This document shows positions 48,880 to 62,600 of a stretch of 64,000 bases of DNA, piece after piece. Position 1 is the stretch's first letter, and every line of letters starts with the position of its first letter. A program made the translations under genes and the position numbers. The DNA comes from Allacma fusca. Taxonomy: Eukaryota; Arthropoda; Collembola; Symphypleona; Sminthuridae. The stretch covers positions 14,484,588 through 14,548,587 of the forward strand of contig OX359247.1 in the NCBI GenBank assembly GCA_947179485.1, in the 5' to 3' direction. Below the pieces are notes generated by a model that ran no database searches, had not been told where the DNA came from, and was given only the letters and a program-made list of their open reading frames with translations.

Positions 48880-49248
48880 AATTAGACTTCAAAATTTTGG
48901 GATATACCTTGGAATTTATATTTATGATTTTATCAAACTAAAAACAAAGCCACAATATAACCCACCAGTTAAAACTTATTTGTTGAACAATTAAGTAATT
49001 GGAAAGAACAAAGTAATTAGCAAAACAAAAATTCTTTGTACAGTTGCCACTAAAACTTCCAGTTGAGATATCATGCGCATACCGTAGGAAATATATGGGA
49101 AGTCTCAGTCATTCATTTGTGCTGAAATGAATGCCTCAGACTTCCTCCAGACTTGCAAGCATTGGTGGTGAAAACGGCGAGTGACGTCATGAATGAATGG
49201 TTGAACGAATGTCTGCTTGTAAAACATGGATTTAGGAAATTGCCTATT

Positions 49249-50640
49249 ATCTAAGTGGTGAACACTGGATCGATTCAAGATGAGTTCCCAGATGTCGTAC
49301 GTTTGGCCAAACCTTCCTAACGCATCGTACAAATACTCACTTTATATCGCTTCGCTCACCATATGGACTCGATTCATCGAGTGGAATTCAAATTTTAAAT
49401 TCTTAATTTTGCACAATTAATTTCATTGACCTACAGGCAAATAATTATTGCTTCGGATAGGTCCCCAACGTGAAGTAACGTCGAAGTTTCAAAATAACAA
49501 TAATTGCTTAATATTGCTAACAATTTTTCAGCCTGGAGAATAGACGATGTTATTCACATTAGACAGGTGGCTTCAAAAAGTGTCAATCTTTTGACTTTGC
49601 CTGTTTGAAACTTGGGACGAAAAAACTGAAAATTTGCTAGACATTTGGGGTAGCCTCTAACACATATACCTATAAAACACGGTTGGCGTCCGTCCGTCTG
49701 TCCAACTTTTCCGTGAATATATGATCAAATAAATTTGTAATAATTATTTTAAGATTCCTCCAAATGTGACTCTCCGCCCTCCGGAAAGACGTTAGTTGGG
49801 CTCGACGTCCGACAATATTGGGGCGGGACGCAGTGAGCGCACTAGTGGGCGAAGTCATGACATGTCAACTCATGGCTCTCTTACAAAATTACCTTGACCA
49901 TGACTCTATTCTAATATATATGTGATAAGATGTATGTATCACCATTGGTATTTAATTGCACTGCTTCCTTTGCCTATAAACTGGCAGATAATTTCTTGCT
50001 GTCACCCTGTAGAGCCAAGTTCTACCAAAGGAACGTTTTGCTTCACTGAAATTAATCTATACTATACAAAAAAAATTAATTAGCATAAAAGGTGTTTTTC
50101 CATATAAGCCTGGGTCAAAACTTTCCAGGGTGGAATGCATCCGATCAAGCCGCTTAGATATTATATTATCCATTAGCATCACACAATTTCAACCACAAGA
50201 ATCTTTCGTTGACTTATATACAGTAAACAGTAAACACACTTTTACATTAACGGCGCTGACGTGAGAGTGGATTGTGGATTTGCTGCAGCCTTTGAAGTAC
50301 AAGCCTGTGAACTCAGCCCCCATAAGTCAATGAAACGCAAGTACATACTAAGAATTGACCAACAAGTAATCCTTCAACAATCTTAAATCATTCATATTAC
50401 TCCCAAGATATATAGTTACGCAACATGACAATTCATGATGTACGTTTGTACATAATAGTGATACAGAAGAGAAACATGCGATACGGAGAAGACATTAAAC
50501 ATTGACTTTTAGTCTAGCTTATAACAAGTCAGTTGCCCATCAACTTTAGAAGTAGAAGGTGTTGTTTAGTGTTGATTCCCTCGAAAGGTACCCAAACACG
50601 TTTTGTTTACAATAACGTACGACATTTTTCAAATTATTCG
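49249..50640. other. Intergenic upstream of XDH
   Basis: Mostly AT-rich. A GC-richer patch at 49685-49860 contains GTCCGTCCGTCTGTCC and GTGGGCGAAGTC; it looks like part of a dispersed repeat I cannot name. The last 150 bp before 50641 would hold the XDH promoter and 5' UTR, but no TATA box is convincing. Confidence 0.4.
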
Positions 50641-53600
50641 ATGGTTTGGTCGCAGTCATCCGCATTAGTGTTTTTTGTCAACGGCAAAAAGGTAATTTTT
50701 CATAGTATATCCTCAAACTCGAATTACATATACTCCTTTCCATGGAATGTAATGAGTTTCCTGGAGTAAAAATGTACGCAATATGTAGGCTTTTTCTTCT
50801 CGTTGTGCATTCACATGGTTTCCCATGAACATTTATTACAACATTATATAAAGACCCGCAGGCCCTGTATTAATTGGTATTGTATCTATTCTTGCCTGTA
50901 CGAATATATGTATGTATCTCTCATGAGCAGCCTTAGGCAATCTTTCTAGTATGAAAATATCATTGTTTACACTTTTTTATTATCAGGAACTATCCTATCT
51001 TTATTACGTCTTTGGTTTGATTATTTAACTGAAATTTGAAGGGTGTCATGTCATAATATAGCAACATTGTATGTACACACTAATAGTATTCTAGTTCACT
51101 TTCAGTCTGTGAACAAAATAAATAATAGACCCCAATTACTCGAGGCGGTTTTAGCAAAGGTGGTTCTCCGTCAATATTCTCTCCAAACTGTTTTCACCCT
51201 TATGAACCAAATAGATTTATTTTTGTCCGTAAGTTCCCTTAAAAAATCAACAATGTGTTCATAAATAGAAATGTTGTATGTTTATCATGAAGTTATGTCG
51301 TCCAACATTACATAACATTCCAGTACTTATTTAGGCAAATGCATATTTCTGAATGGTCTGCACACTTGTTGCTCCACGCGTGTATAGCCCTCTCAACGTG
51401 GCAACATCAGAATGAAAGTGTGGTAAATAATTAATTCCAATCTGATAAGAAACTGATAAATAAATGCTGGATTTTCTACAGATTTAAGATTGAGTCCTTG
51501 AAAAACCTGTAGGGAACTACAAATGTTGCAACACTCAAATGGTAGGCTAAATCTTATCCTTTCCCACTCAAGGCCGCTCTCATGCATGAAATACTACTGC
51601 TACATATATTTCTCTAGTCCGATCCAGCAATTTATCATTTAAAATTGGAACTTTGAAGGGGACAAAGTTGCCAAGGAATTGACACATGTGTATTTTTTTA
51701 AATCATGTAATGAAGTCTGCTAACAGAATAAGAGATGGGATGGAGTTATGTAATTAGGACTATAAGTTATTATTATTGAAATCATGTTAGCAGATATTTA
51801 TTTTCTATGTATTGGACGAGCCAAAAGGGAACATCTGTTGAAGCTTTTAAAAGTGCAAGGTGAAATTAGCTATATTAGTTTGACTTTGAAAACAGAACTG
51901 AAAGTCTGCTTGCAATTATATACGAGTAAAATACAAGCGGTCCAATTTGGGTACATTTTCAGCTCTGATTGTGAGAAAAAAATGAGTTTATTTCAAAATC
52001 GAAAGTGAGTGCTTTCGATTAATAAATATTTCACTCTTTTCTGAATATATGTATATAATTACATATATTCCTACACTTTTGCTTTTAATCAAATTACAGA
52101 AACGCTGACTGATCTCCCTGTGCCTATTTTCCCACCTACCAATGATGGACGCGTAGCCTACAAATAGGCCCTACAAATAGGCTAGAAAGTAGGTGCGTAG
52201 AGAAATTGGTCACTATATAGGGAAGACAGGCAGAAATTTAGGAATTTGTCTACCAAATAGGGTAGGGAATAGGTAGTAAGAAAAAACGTCAATAATATAG
52301 GTAGGTTGAAGAAAAGGAATTGGATAGTCTTAAATGCCTACTTCAAAATTGATAAAATAGGAGCAAGTGGTGGCCATCGGTGGCTTTTCAAATCATTTGG
52401 AAACCTGAGTGTCACAGGATAAGCATTGCTGCGTACGCAATGCGCAATATACATGTACTGTATAATGTTGTCTTAAGAGAGCATGTGGGGGTTGAAAAGG
52501 GTTATGAATAACGTGCTGTATTCCGGAAGGGTTTATATTATGATAAAGTCTGAAGAGTCCACTAAAAAACTTAGACTTATTGCCTCAGCCAGTTCTTTTT
52601 TGTTATTATACGTTAGAGCCTCGTAATTTTCTTTTAAATTGGGAGTTTTTATATCATTTTTTGTATATTTTCATTATTTACAGTTGAATCGAGGGAATAA
52701 TAATAATAGCTTGAAGTAAAGTTACAATTTTTTCAAAGATTTTGAATTCAACTATTTTTTCCCTTAAACATCTTTTGCATTATCAATAGTTTTTCGAACT
52801 AGTGTTTGTAACTGTGGGCATGAATGGTGGACATAAATAGCAACTTTCAGAGCAATTCATTCTCAGAAGCAAAAATAAGGAAGACTCGAAGAGCAACACG
52901 ACATGTTTTCATGCCAGATTTGTTAATTATTATAATATTTCAAAATATCATAAATAACTAGCAAACAACTCCATCACTGAATATTTTCTAGGGATTCATT
53001 CGAATATAATGTCACCTGCCCCAGTCAAAAATAGCGTCCACTAAACCTTTGGCGTATAGTTAATAAATTATATTTCAAAAATTTCCTCTGTGAACAATAT
53101 TTTTTCTTTTATTCAAATCTTGTGATACATTTGTGTGGCCACAATTTTTAACTTGCGTTGATGATGTTACATTCAAATGAATCTCCATAGAATTTGTTAT
53201 AAGCCTCCTGGTATTTCGCTCCTGAGAATGAGTTTCTCCTAATCTCACTTTCCCTGTTCAACGCTCATGTCCAGAATTCTTAACGTAGAATTCTACCAGA
53301 TAGCTCCCCGAAAAAATTACTACAAAAGAACTTTGTACATCCTGTTGAGTCAGAATAAATACTTGTTTCAATTCTAATTTTATTATTAGCCACTTCGTCA
53401 TGAACGTTACGTTGAATGAAATTAGGAATAAAGTAGTTTGAAATAAGGCACCTGTACAGGAAATAAGTAGTTATAAAACTTGCCTACACATAAGGTTGGT
53501 GAGAAAATAAATTTGTCCTATTAGGTAGGAAGGAAAAAATAGTAAAATGTAGGCAAGGTTTCAGTATAGGCAAATGCTTTACCCATCTTTGCCATACACA

Positions 53601-56600
53601 ACATTCAATAGAGAGCTGTAATTTGAAATTACAGAGAATACACATTCTGCGTTTCCGCAGTTCGCCTTTACAGTCAAGTCACAAGCCACAATTCTTAGTA
53701 GTTAAAATGTTTCACCAATGTTCTTTGTTTTCACCAAAGATATTTACGCAGCAATTTAATTTATGCAAGACTCGTGATGTCTACAAATAATTAGGAGCAA
53801 TAAGTAATTTTCCATAAATCCCATGACTGCCTTCCTTTAATATCTTTTCCAATAAGCAGCTTATCCATTGCGATATATTGATATTTCTTGAATACCCGCA
53901 GAACAGTCATTCCGCTATAGACACGATCAAACACATAAATGGTTTATATGTATGTATACACCTATGTTTCCATCCCAGAAATCGTGTCAGATAATTTCTG
54001 TATGTAGTTAGTGATAACGAGGCAAAGAGGGTTCGTTGAGACAGATCATTTTTGAGATCCGTTTTAGGAGACTCAGAATAGTTCAATCATTAAACTTCTT
54101 TCGTTAGTTTGCTTTTGACAATCTTCAATAACAGCTTCGTCAATGCTTCAGATTACGGAACCTTTACTTACTCATTATCAGTACACTGCTTAAGAACTTT
54201 TTTCACGAATTATTTTGTATAAGTAGAATTCCATATTTCAAAATAAGTAAAGTAAAAAGTTAACTACCTACGAACAAGTTGAATGTTGCTGACATAATAC
54301 GCTCCTTAAAATATTGAGAAATATTTTCGCAGTGATTCCACACATCTACAGTGAAACCTCTTTATTCACTACCGCTATAAGCAACTTCTCTCAATAGTCA
54401 TAAAGTAATTTGGCCCCAGCGATTCTCACGTATACAGTAATGTTAGCTAATTGACTACTCAGTAGTCAACGTTCTCTATAGTCAACTTTTATATGCGGTC
54501 CCCTGCGACGTGACTATAAAGAGGTTTGACTGTACAGTTATAATGTAGAACTTATGTACATAAAGCTTAAATCCCATTCGTCCCGATTTTGGGATTATAA
54601 AAATTTTTTATATAAATTAAGGAACTCAGGATTCAGTAAAACCTTTCTTGTGTAAATATTTGAATATGGATTTGCTGATATAGTCTTTCACTCTTATACT
54701 ATCATTAAAATAACGAATGATTTAAGAATCATTATCTTGTAATCAATGGGATTAAAAGCTCGAATACCAACCCTGCTACTGGATCCTTAGATATAGATTC
54801 ACATATTTATCTTCATATTGGCATTATAATAATTCCTCTTATAGCTCGTAATCTTAATCTTCTACTTCTTTGCAAGAAGTACAATAATTATGTACGTATG
54901 TCGTAATTCCACAAGAGCACATAGCAGGTTGTGACAAATGAGAAATGAAACTTTTTAGCACAGTCGCACCTGTTTGCATAATGCTAATCCATCAAGTTTT
55001 TATGTGCCGACTAGTTTTCTAACATGAATCGTTTTACGCTTAATATTAGAGAACTTGAAATGAGCAGACTACTGGTAAGTTAGTTAATGACGTGTCATCA
55101 TAGCCTTCCAGAAAGCAATTAGGACTAAAAATTATTATTAACATGTACATAGGCAAGTAGTGCAAGTGTAATTACTTACAAACGTGTTTCAATTCTCAAA
55201 CTTTACGTAATTTTGTATACAAAATACAGTGCATGTAAAAAAAGGATTAGGATAAAGAAGCGATTCTCTCAGTTGATTCTTTACTGAAAATGAAAAAATA
55301 ATCATTACTAAAATTATTGCAGTATAATAGAATACCAAATTATTTTAGTCTTACCGCAGTTTCAACCAGAACCGATTTGTTCCGGGTAGAGTGGCTGAGT
55401 AAGCTCATAATTATGTCATCAATGTAATTTCAAAGAAAAGTAGCATTTTATTAATATATATAGTTTTTTTTTTTTTATTTTTAATTTTATAAATAATATT
55501 AATCGCCTTACACCTGGGCAAGTTCAACGACTGGATACAGGAGGACAATCACTGGGAACAATGTGGCTGAAAAACATAGTTGTGGATGTCCACAGTACAA
55601 TCAAATCGAGCAGAGCAATATTGATGGCAAAGGAATGTCCAGTGCAGAATGGGAGAATATGCAAATCTAGTATGTATACACAGTGGAAAGAATTCTGCAA
55701 GCAAGCAGGACTCAAAGCAAAATTTGAGATTTTAACCAACGCTAACTTAAAAACTGACTGCACGAAACACGGGAATGAAATTGACAGAAGCATGATAGAC
55801 AATGATGTCGAGGATATATCTACACAAAAGAAAGAATCATAACTACAGATACAGTACACACTGCAGGAACAAATAAACTAGCTTGGAATGAGCTGGCCAC
55901 TGATCAAGTTATCCCAAAATCTCACACATAACAAGCCCAGAGTCTGAACATAAAATAGTTGTACCAACATATGAAATATGGTATAAATGGGGTAAGAAAG
56001 GGGACCGAACTCATTGTTAATTATACAAGAAAAGATCCGAAAGGGTATGCCACATCATGTTAGAATGCAAACATTTTAACGAATTAAGAACCAAGTACTA
56101 TATTATATCGGGCATTGATGAAGAGAACTTTGTACAGAAAATCAATGAGAAAAATGTGCTACAAAGTTGGTACAAAACGTGTTAGCTGAAAGGAAGTGTG
56201 CGCGTAGCAGCTCATCAATAGCCTTCGACATAAGGTACCAACCCCATGGGTGGGTACCACACAAATACGTACCCTCATTAGGTTGGGGCTGTTGGTGGGC
56301 TGAAACTTGTAAAACAGTCACCCATGACGCAATAAAACAATTAGCACAAATCACCATTACAGAGTTGTTAACATTTTATATAACATCATTATAAAACTCG
56401 TTTAAACTTCTGTTTTTAAGTATACCGTGTACATATGACTTCACTCTATATATGCATATATGGATATGGAGGAAAGCAAATGAAAACAATTACACCAATT
56501 TGGAACTTTTCAATGTAACGGTGCAGGCTGTCGAGGTTAAGTCCGTATCGACCAATAAAATTATCTATCTAAATAATATTATTCCATTTTCTTTGCAGGT

Positions 56601-59600
56601 TGTCGATGACCAAGTTAACCCCGAATGGACCTTGCTAACATACCTGAGGAATAAACGTAAACTTTTTAGTAGTTGTAACCTGACAATTCTTAATAATTAA
56701 GGAAAGCACAAGGCCCATGGGCTTACCGGGGCAAGAATGTCAACACGGGCTACATGATTGTTTTAAATTTCGTTTTAGTGCGGTTATGCGGAACCAAACT
56801 GGGATGTGGAGAAGGAGGTTGCGGTGCTTGCACAGTGATGGTATCTCGGTATGACCGCAAGAGCAAGAATGTCATGTGAGTGTACTCAGATATCCAATAA
56901 TTTCTTACACATGTAAACAAAAGTCTAAAATCAGAGATACATCGTCGTTATGAATTATGATTTGCGCCGTTCTGACTAAGTTTTCGGTTTATGTTTATAT
57001 TAGTATGCATACATGCAATAACTGCCTCGATCCGAACTTGAAATATCAGGTTAAGGTTAGGTTACTGGTTGATAAAGGAACTGAGTTATCAAGCTTAAGT
57101 AAATTATCTGCCACCTTATTTAATTATCTGGCCCCCTATATTTGTTCAAACTTGACAAATCAGTAAATTTCCAAGAACTAAAACCTATGGGTTGTTCGAA
57201 TTGCAGATATTGAAATATTTGTTTTAATTGCCCATTATATTTATTTAATGTTCAATTGCTCTTCATATTTTTTTTATGAGACGCTTTGTAATATCTACCT
57301 ATAATATACCTGCATAAAATTTTATTCCAGACATATAGCTGTCAATGCTTGCCTGACACCGGTTTGTGCAATGCATGGTGCGGCTGTAACGACTGTGGAG
57401 GGGATAGGTTCTGTTGAAAAAGGACTCCATCCTGTTCAAGTATGAAAAGCAAAGAATCTATGTTGCTTGAAAATTTGTAGAATGAGGTCAATTTTAAATG
57501 AAAAAATTTAAGTAAAACCACAAAACCTTTTATTCAGGAACGCATAGCTAGAAGTCATGGCTCACAGTGTGGATTTTGTACACCAGGGATAGTCATGTCA
57601 ATGTACACTCTCCTGAGGAATACGACCGTACCCAAGTTCACAGATATGGAGACTGCCTTCCAAGGCAACCTATGCAGATGCACTGGCTACCGACCAATTC
57701 TCGAAGGGTTCAAAACGTTTCTTACAGAGGGTGACTCAAATGATGTCGTAAATGGGGTGTCTAATGGATGCTGCGGAAAGAAGGTCAATGGTGGCTGCTG
57801 CATGTCAAACGGAACAACCGAAGACGACGAGGCCATGAATCAAAATGGGAATGGGAATATATCCGACAATGAACAACTATTTTCACCCGAGACATTCAAA
57901 CCATACGACCCTACCCAGGAGCCAATTTTCCCACCAGAACTCTTGGTTTGTTAAATTACTTAAATCAGGCAGAATTTAAACAGTTCTGTCCGGAAATGTT
58001 TACTTCCGTAAATAAATATAATAATAAATTTATCATAATATTATATAATTTATACAAACGGATCAGTTGAGCAGCCATTATGATGATTCCAACATTGTCT
58101 TTCATGGAGAGAGGGTTACATGGTACCGTCCGGTGAAACTAGACGATCTACTGGAGCTTAAGGCATCCTATCCATATGCCAAAATTGTTGTTGGAAATAC
58201 TGAAATCGGTAATAAAATGTTTGTTGCTTATTTTCATAATTCTAGAAGTTTTTAACTCGTGTTTCAGTCAAGTTTTAATAATATGTACTGTGTTTACAGG
58301 AGTTGAGGTCAAATTCAAGAATATGCATTATCCTGTAATAATTCAACCTTCACGAGTGGAAGAACTGACTGCTATCCGAGTTGAAGACAATGGTGTCCAT
58401 TTCGGGGCTTCCGTCACATTAAATGATCTAGACCAGACTCTCCAACAACAGATACAATCACAACCTAAACACAAAACCCGAATTTTTTCGGCCATTGTGG
58501 AGATGCTTAGATGGTTTGCGGGTAAACAAATCCGAAACGCTGCAGCTATCGGCGGTAATATTATTACTGGGAGCCCCATTTCAGATCTGAACCCAATCTT
58601 CATGGCTGCTCATTGTCTATTGGAACTTCGTAGTAAAGGTAGATTGCTAATAACGAACTCGGCTCCATACCTTTTTTGAAAGAAAAACACATTATCTACT
58701 CTAATTTCCATTTCCAGATGACCATCGCTTCGTCACCATGGACGATAGTTTTTTCACTGGTTACAGGAAAAATATACTCAAGTCCGAAGAAATTCTTGTC
58801 TCTATTTTAATTCCCTTCACAAAAGAGGTAATTTATTCTCATAGTCAGCCTTGAGTATTTGGATAATGCTACAATTTCTAAAACACCGCCTGATATGATT
58901 ACATACATTAGAATAGTATTTTCCTTATGGTCCTAGGATGAGTACTTCTGGGGGTTCAAGCAAGCTAAGCGTAGGGACGACGACATTGCTATTACAAATG
59001 CAGGTATGAGAGTTCAGTTTGAAGTCGGTACCACCATCATAAAGGATATTTCCCTGGCATTTGGAGGCATGGCTCCCACAACCGTCATGGCCCGGACTGC
59101 AGCAGCTTCTTTAATCGGTCAACAGTGGAATGAGCATTTAGTTCGAGAGGCATGTCAAGCGCTTATAGAAGACTTACCCCTCTCTCCTGGAGCTCCTGGA
59201 GGAATGATTCAATTCAGAAGGTCCCTAACACTAAGGTACATTGTTGCTTACACTCAACTGTAAGGTCCGATTAACCCTAAAAGTAAATAAAATTAAGGTG
59301 TGATTGACTTTGTTATTCATCCAAGTTTGGTTTGAAAATTCATGTAGAAAATTATCTGGTCATGGTTGTAACAAAATAGTAAGAACGCCGTCGAAACTAG
59401 AAATAATAGAAATTATTGCGTGTATTGTATAGAGGTTATATATAGGTGTGCGTGAAAGAAATAATTCATTTCTATTGTTAAAAGTATCTACTGTAATCAA
59501 AACCATAATTATCTATTTGTATTTTTCCAGTTTCTTCTTTAAGTTCTACCTGGTGGTGACTTCCGAGCTGAGCAAAAAGCTTCCATACATTAAGCCTCTG

Positions 59601-62600
59601 GATAAAAGTTTACAAAAAGTTGTTCAGTTGTATCACCGAGATTCCACCAAAAGTTGCCAACTCTCTCAGGTAGTCCCTGATGGACAACCCGACTATGATC
59701 TGGTAGGAAGACCAGTGGCTCATTTGTCGGCTTTAAAACAAGCCACAGGGGAGGCTGTTTACATTGATGACATTCCACGCTATGAAGGCGAACTCTACCT
59801 CACATTAGTTCTCAGTACTAAAGCTCATGCCCATATCCTGTCCATTGACGCCACAGAAGCTTTGAAAGTAGAGGGAGTTGTTGAATTCTTCTCAGCAAAG
59901 GTTTCCTATACATTCACTATGTTTCGGATAAAAAGTATTGTAGTGATAGATAATGTTTTAGCACTTCTGTAGGGGGCACATTGGTTGTGTTCGTAAACGT
60001 TTTTTTCTAGTTCCTATTTTTTGTAAAATGTCTAGGTCAATTTATTTACTTTCGTAAATGATGTTATTATGTGCACCATTCAAATCTTCCTCTTACCTCA
60101 TAAATCATAAAGTTAAAAATTATGGGTTTGGAGGGACGTTTTTGATAAACTACAGCCTGAGATTTATTCTCGATTGCGAACCAGAAATTTTAATCAAACG
60201 AAGTTTTAAGAAAATTTCCTTTCATTATTTTAGATATGATGGAAGGAAATATTATTTAAATACCTCTTGTATATCGTAAGCTTTAGCTAGTACAATAAGT
60301 GAGTATTATTATAAAAGTATGATTATTTGATTTGCTCCTGACAGGACATAGAGCCAAAGAGAAACCACTTTGGCGCAATTATACATGACGAGGAGGTGTT
60401 TGCAACTAGCAAAGTCACATGTATCGGTCAAATAATCGGAGCCATCGTTGCGGTTGACCAAGCAACCTCACAAAGAGCGTCCAAACTGGTGAAAGTTGAT
60501 TACGAAGAAATCCATCCAGTGATTGTTACCATTGAGGATGCTATCAAGAACAACTCTTTCTACGATGATTGGGTCCGACAAATCAAAGATGGGGATGTGG
60601 AAGATGGGTTTAATAAAAGCGACGGGATTTTGGAAGGGGAACTCCATTTGGGTGGTCAGGAGCACTTTTACTTGGAAACACATGCGTCAGTTGCGATTCC
60701 CCGAGAAGATGATGAAATTGAACTACTGTGCTCAACACAACATCCTGCAGAAGTACAGCACCTTACTTCCCACGTTCTTGGCATCCCTTCAAACAGAATT
60801 ACGTGCCGTACGAGACGCATGGGTGGGGGATTTGGTGGAAAAGAGTCCAGGGCTGTTATTGTTGCAGTTCCCGTAGCCCTGGCTGCAAAAAAGTACAGCT
60901 GTTCAATATCTATTCACATATTTATTTTCAAGGCATACTTGTAGTTACGTAATGTAGATAATAGATGTGACTAGAATTGCCTTGAACACCAACATGACGT
61001 TTAACAACCAGTATTATCTGATTTCCAGGCTAAAAAGACCAATCCGTTGCATGCTTGATCGAGATGAAGATATGGCAATTTCAGGAACGCGCCATCCATT
61101 TTTCTGCAAGTACAAAGTCGGTTTCACGAAAGAGGGACGTATTATCTCGTTAAAGTTGGATATTTTCAATAACGCTGGCAATACATTGGATCTGTCATGC
61201 TCCATTTTGGAACGGTCATTATTTAGTGCCGATAACGGCTACAAGATTCCCAATGTCGAGTTTAACGGGAAGTGCTGTCGTACCAATCTACCGTCAAACA
61301 CAGCCTTTAGAGGATTTGGAGGTCCACAAGGGATGATGTTTTGCGAGATGATCTTTGATGTAGTTGCTGAGCACCTGAAGATGGATCAGATTAAAGTGTG
61401 TTGAGTATTCATTACTTTTATTCCCTACTCATGTACACATTAATTTTGGTTGTTCCATTTGGTACATGGTGATGGAATAATGACACCACTAATTATTTTG
61501 CTATATTTACTGGAACATCAAGTTCTTAACTTAGCCTAACAAGTAGTACCTTGTGCTATGGGCCAGTCAGTACTCTATTTCAAAACTATTAAAAGTATAA
61601 ATTTCGTGCAATTGGTCAGGGGTCTTCCTGTTTCTGTACTTTTCAAACAAATTTTTTCAGATTCGGGACCTGAACATGCTCAATGAAGGGGATTTGACTC
61701 ATTACGGTCAGAAACTGGATTATTGCACGGTACGAAGATGCTGGTCGGAAGTTCTCACAAGCTCACACTACGCAGAGCGGCGTCAGAAAGTGGACGAATT
61801 TAATCGACAGAATCGTTGGAGAAAACGAGGGATTGCCACGATACCAACAAAGTTCGGAATAGCTTTCACTGCCCTATTCTTGAACCAAGCAGGTGCGCTT
61901 ATACATGTTTACCGAGATGGCTCGATTATGATCAGTCATGGTGGAACTGAAATGGGTCAAGGGCTGCACACGAAAATGGCACAAGTAGCTTCCAGGTGTC
62001 TTGAAGTAACAATCGACAAAATTTACATCCCTGACACCTGCACAGATCGAGTTCCTAACGCATCAGCCACGGCTGCAAGCGCTGGTTCGGATTTGAATGG
62101 CATGGCAGTTTTGGTAAATTTTCCCATAATTAACACCGACATGATTTTATGTAAATAATAGTAGTTCCGATATGTGATGGTATGTACGATAACTTCAATC
62201 ATTTTAGAAAGTGCCCAACTCTAATACTGTCTTGTCTTTGCTTCCACAGAATGCTTGCAAAACCATCATGGAACGACTGAAACCTTTCAAGCTCGCCAAT
62301 CCCAAGGGTAAATGGGAGGATTGGGTTAACGCCGCCTATTTTGATCGCGTCAGTTTATCTGCAACTGGCTTTTACAAGTAAAGTTCAACTTTCTTAAAAT
62401 ATGAATCTAGAACAAGTTTTATAAGGGATTTAAAATCGCCTCCATATTCTATACTAAATAACATGTTGGTTGCTATATTTGAAGAAATGGCTGTAATTAA
62501 GAATTTCTAATGCTTTTAATAATTAATAAATCATATTAATCCAAGTATTATTTTTTTCTTCCCAAGAACCCCCGAGATCGGATTTAATATTGCTACAAAA

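Larger units (their letters stand above)
46068..49245. mobile_element. PIF/Harbinger transposon, complete
   Basis: A 3.2-kb element. Terminal inverted repeats begin AGGCAATTTCCTAAATCCAT on both sides and stay alignable for about 65 bp to ATGACGT. A 3-bp target duplication ATT flanks it (46065-46067 and 49246-49248); 3-bp duplications are the rule in this superfamily. It carries both genes typical of Harbinger elements, convergently arranged: a DDE transposase (46352-47574, +) and a Myb/SANT-like protein (47806-48879, -), both with intact frames. Confidence 0.92.

Noticed and set aside
57775-57890. Possible insertion or frameshift in XDH (Gly/Cys/Asn-rich stretch [17 protein letters not shown])
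   Set aside because: It keeps frame and lies in the flexible linker after the second iron-sulfur domain, where XDH proteins vary; conserved sequence resumes directly after.
60523-60952. Alternative-frame ORFs over XDH exon 11
   Set aside because: The XDH frame encodes conserved molybdenum-domain motifs here; the other frames do not.
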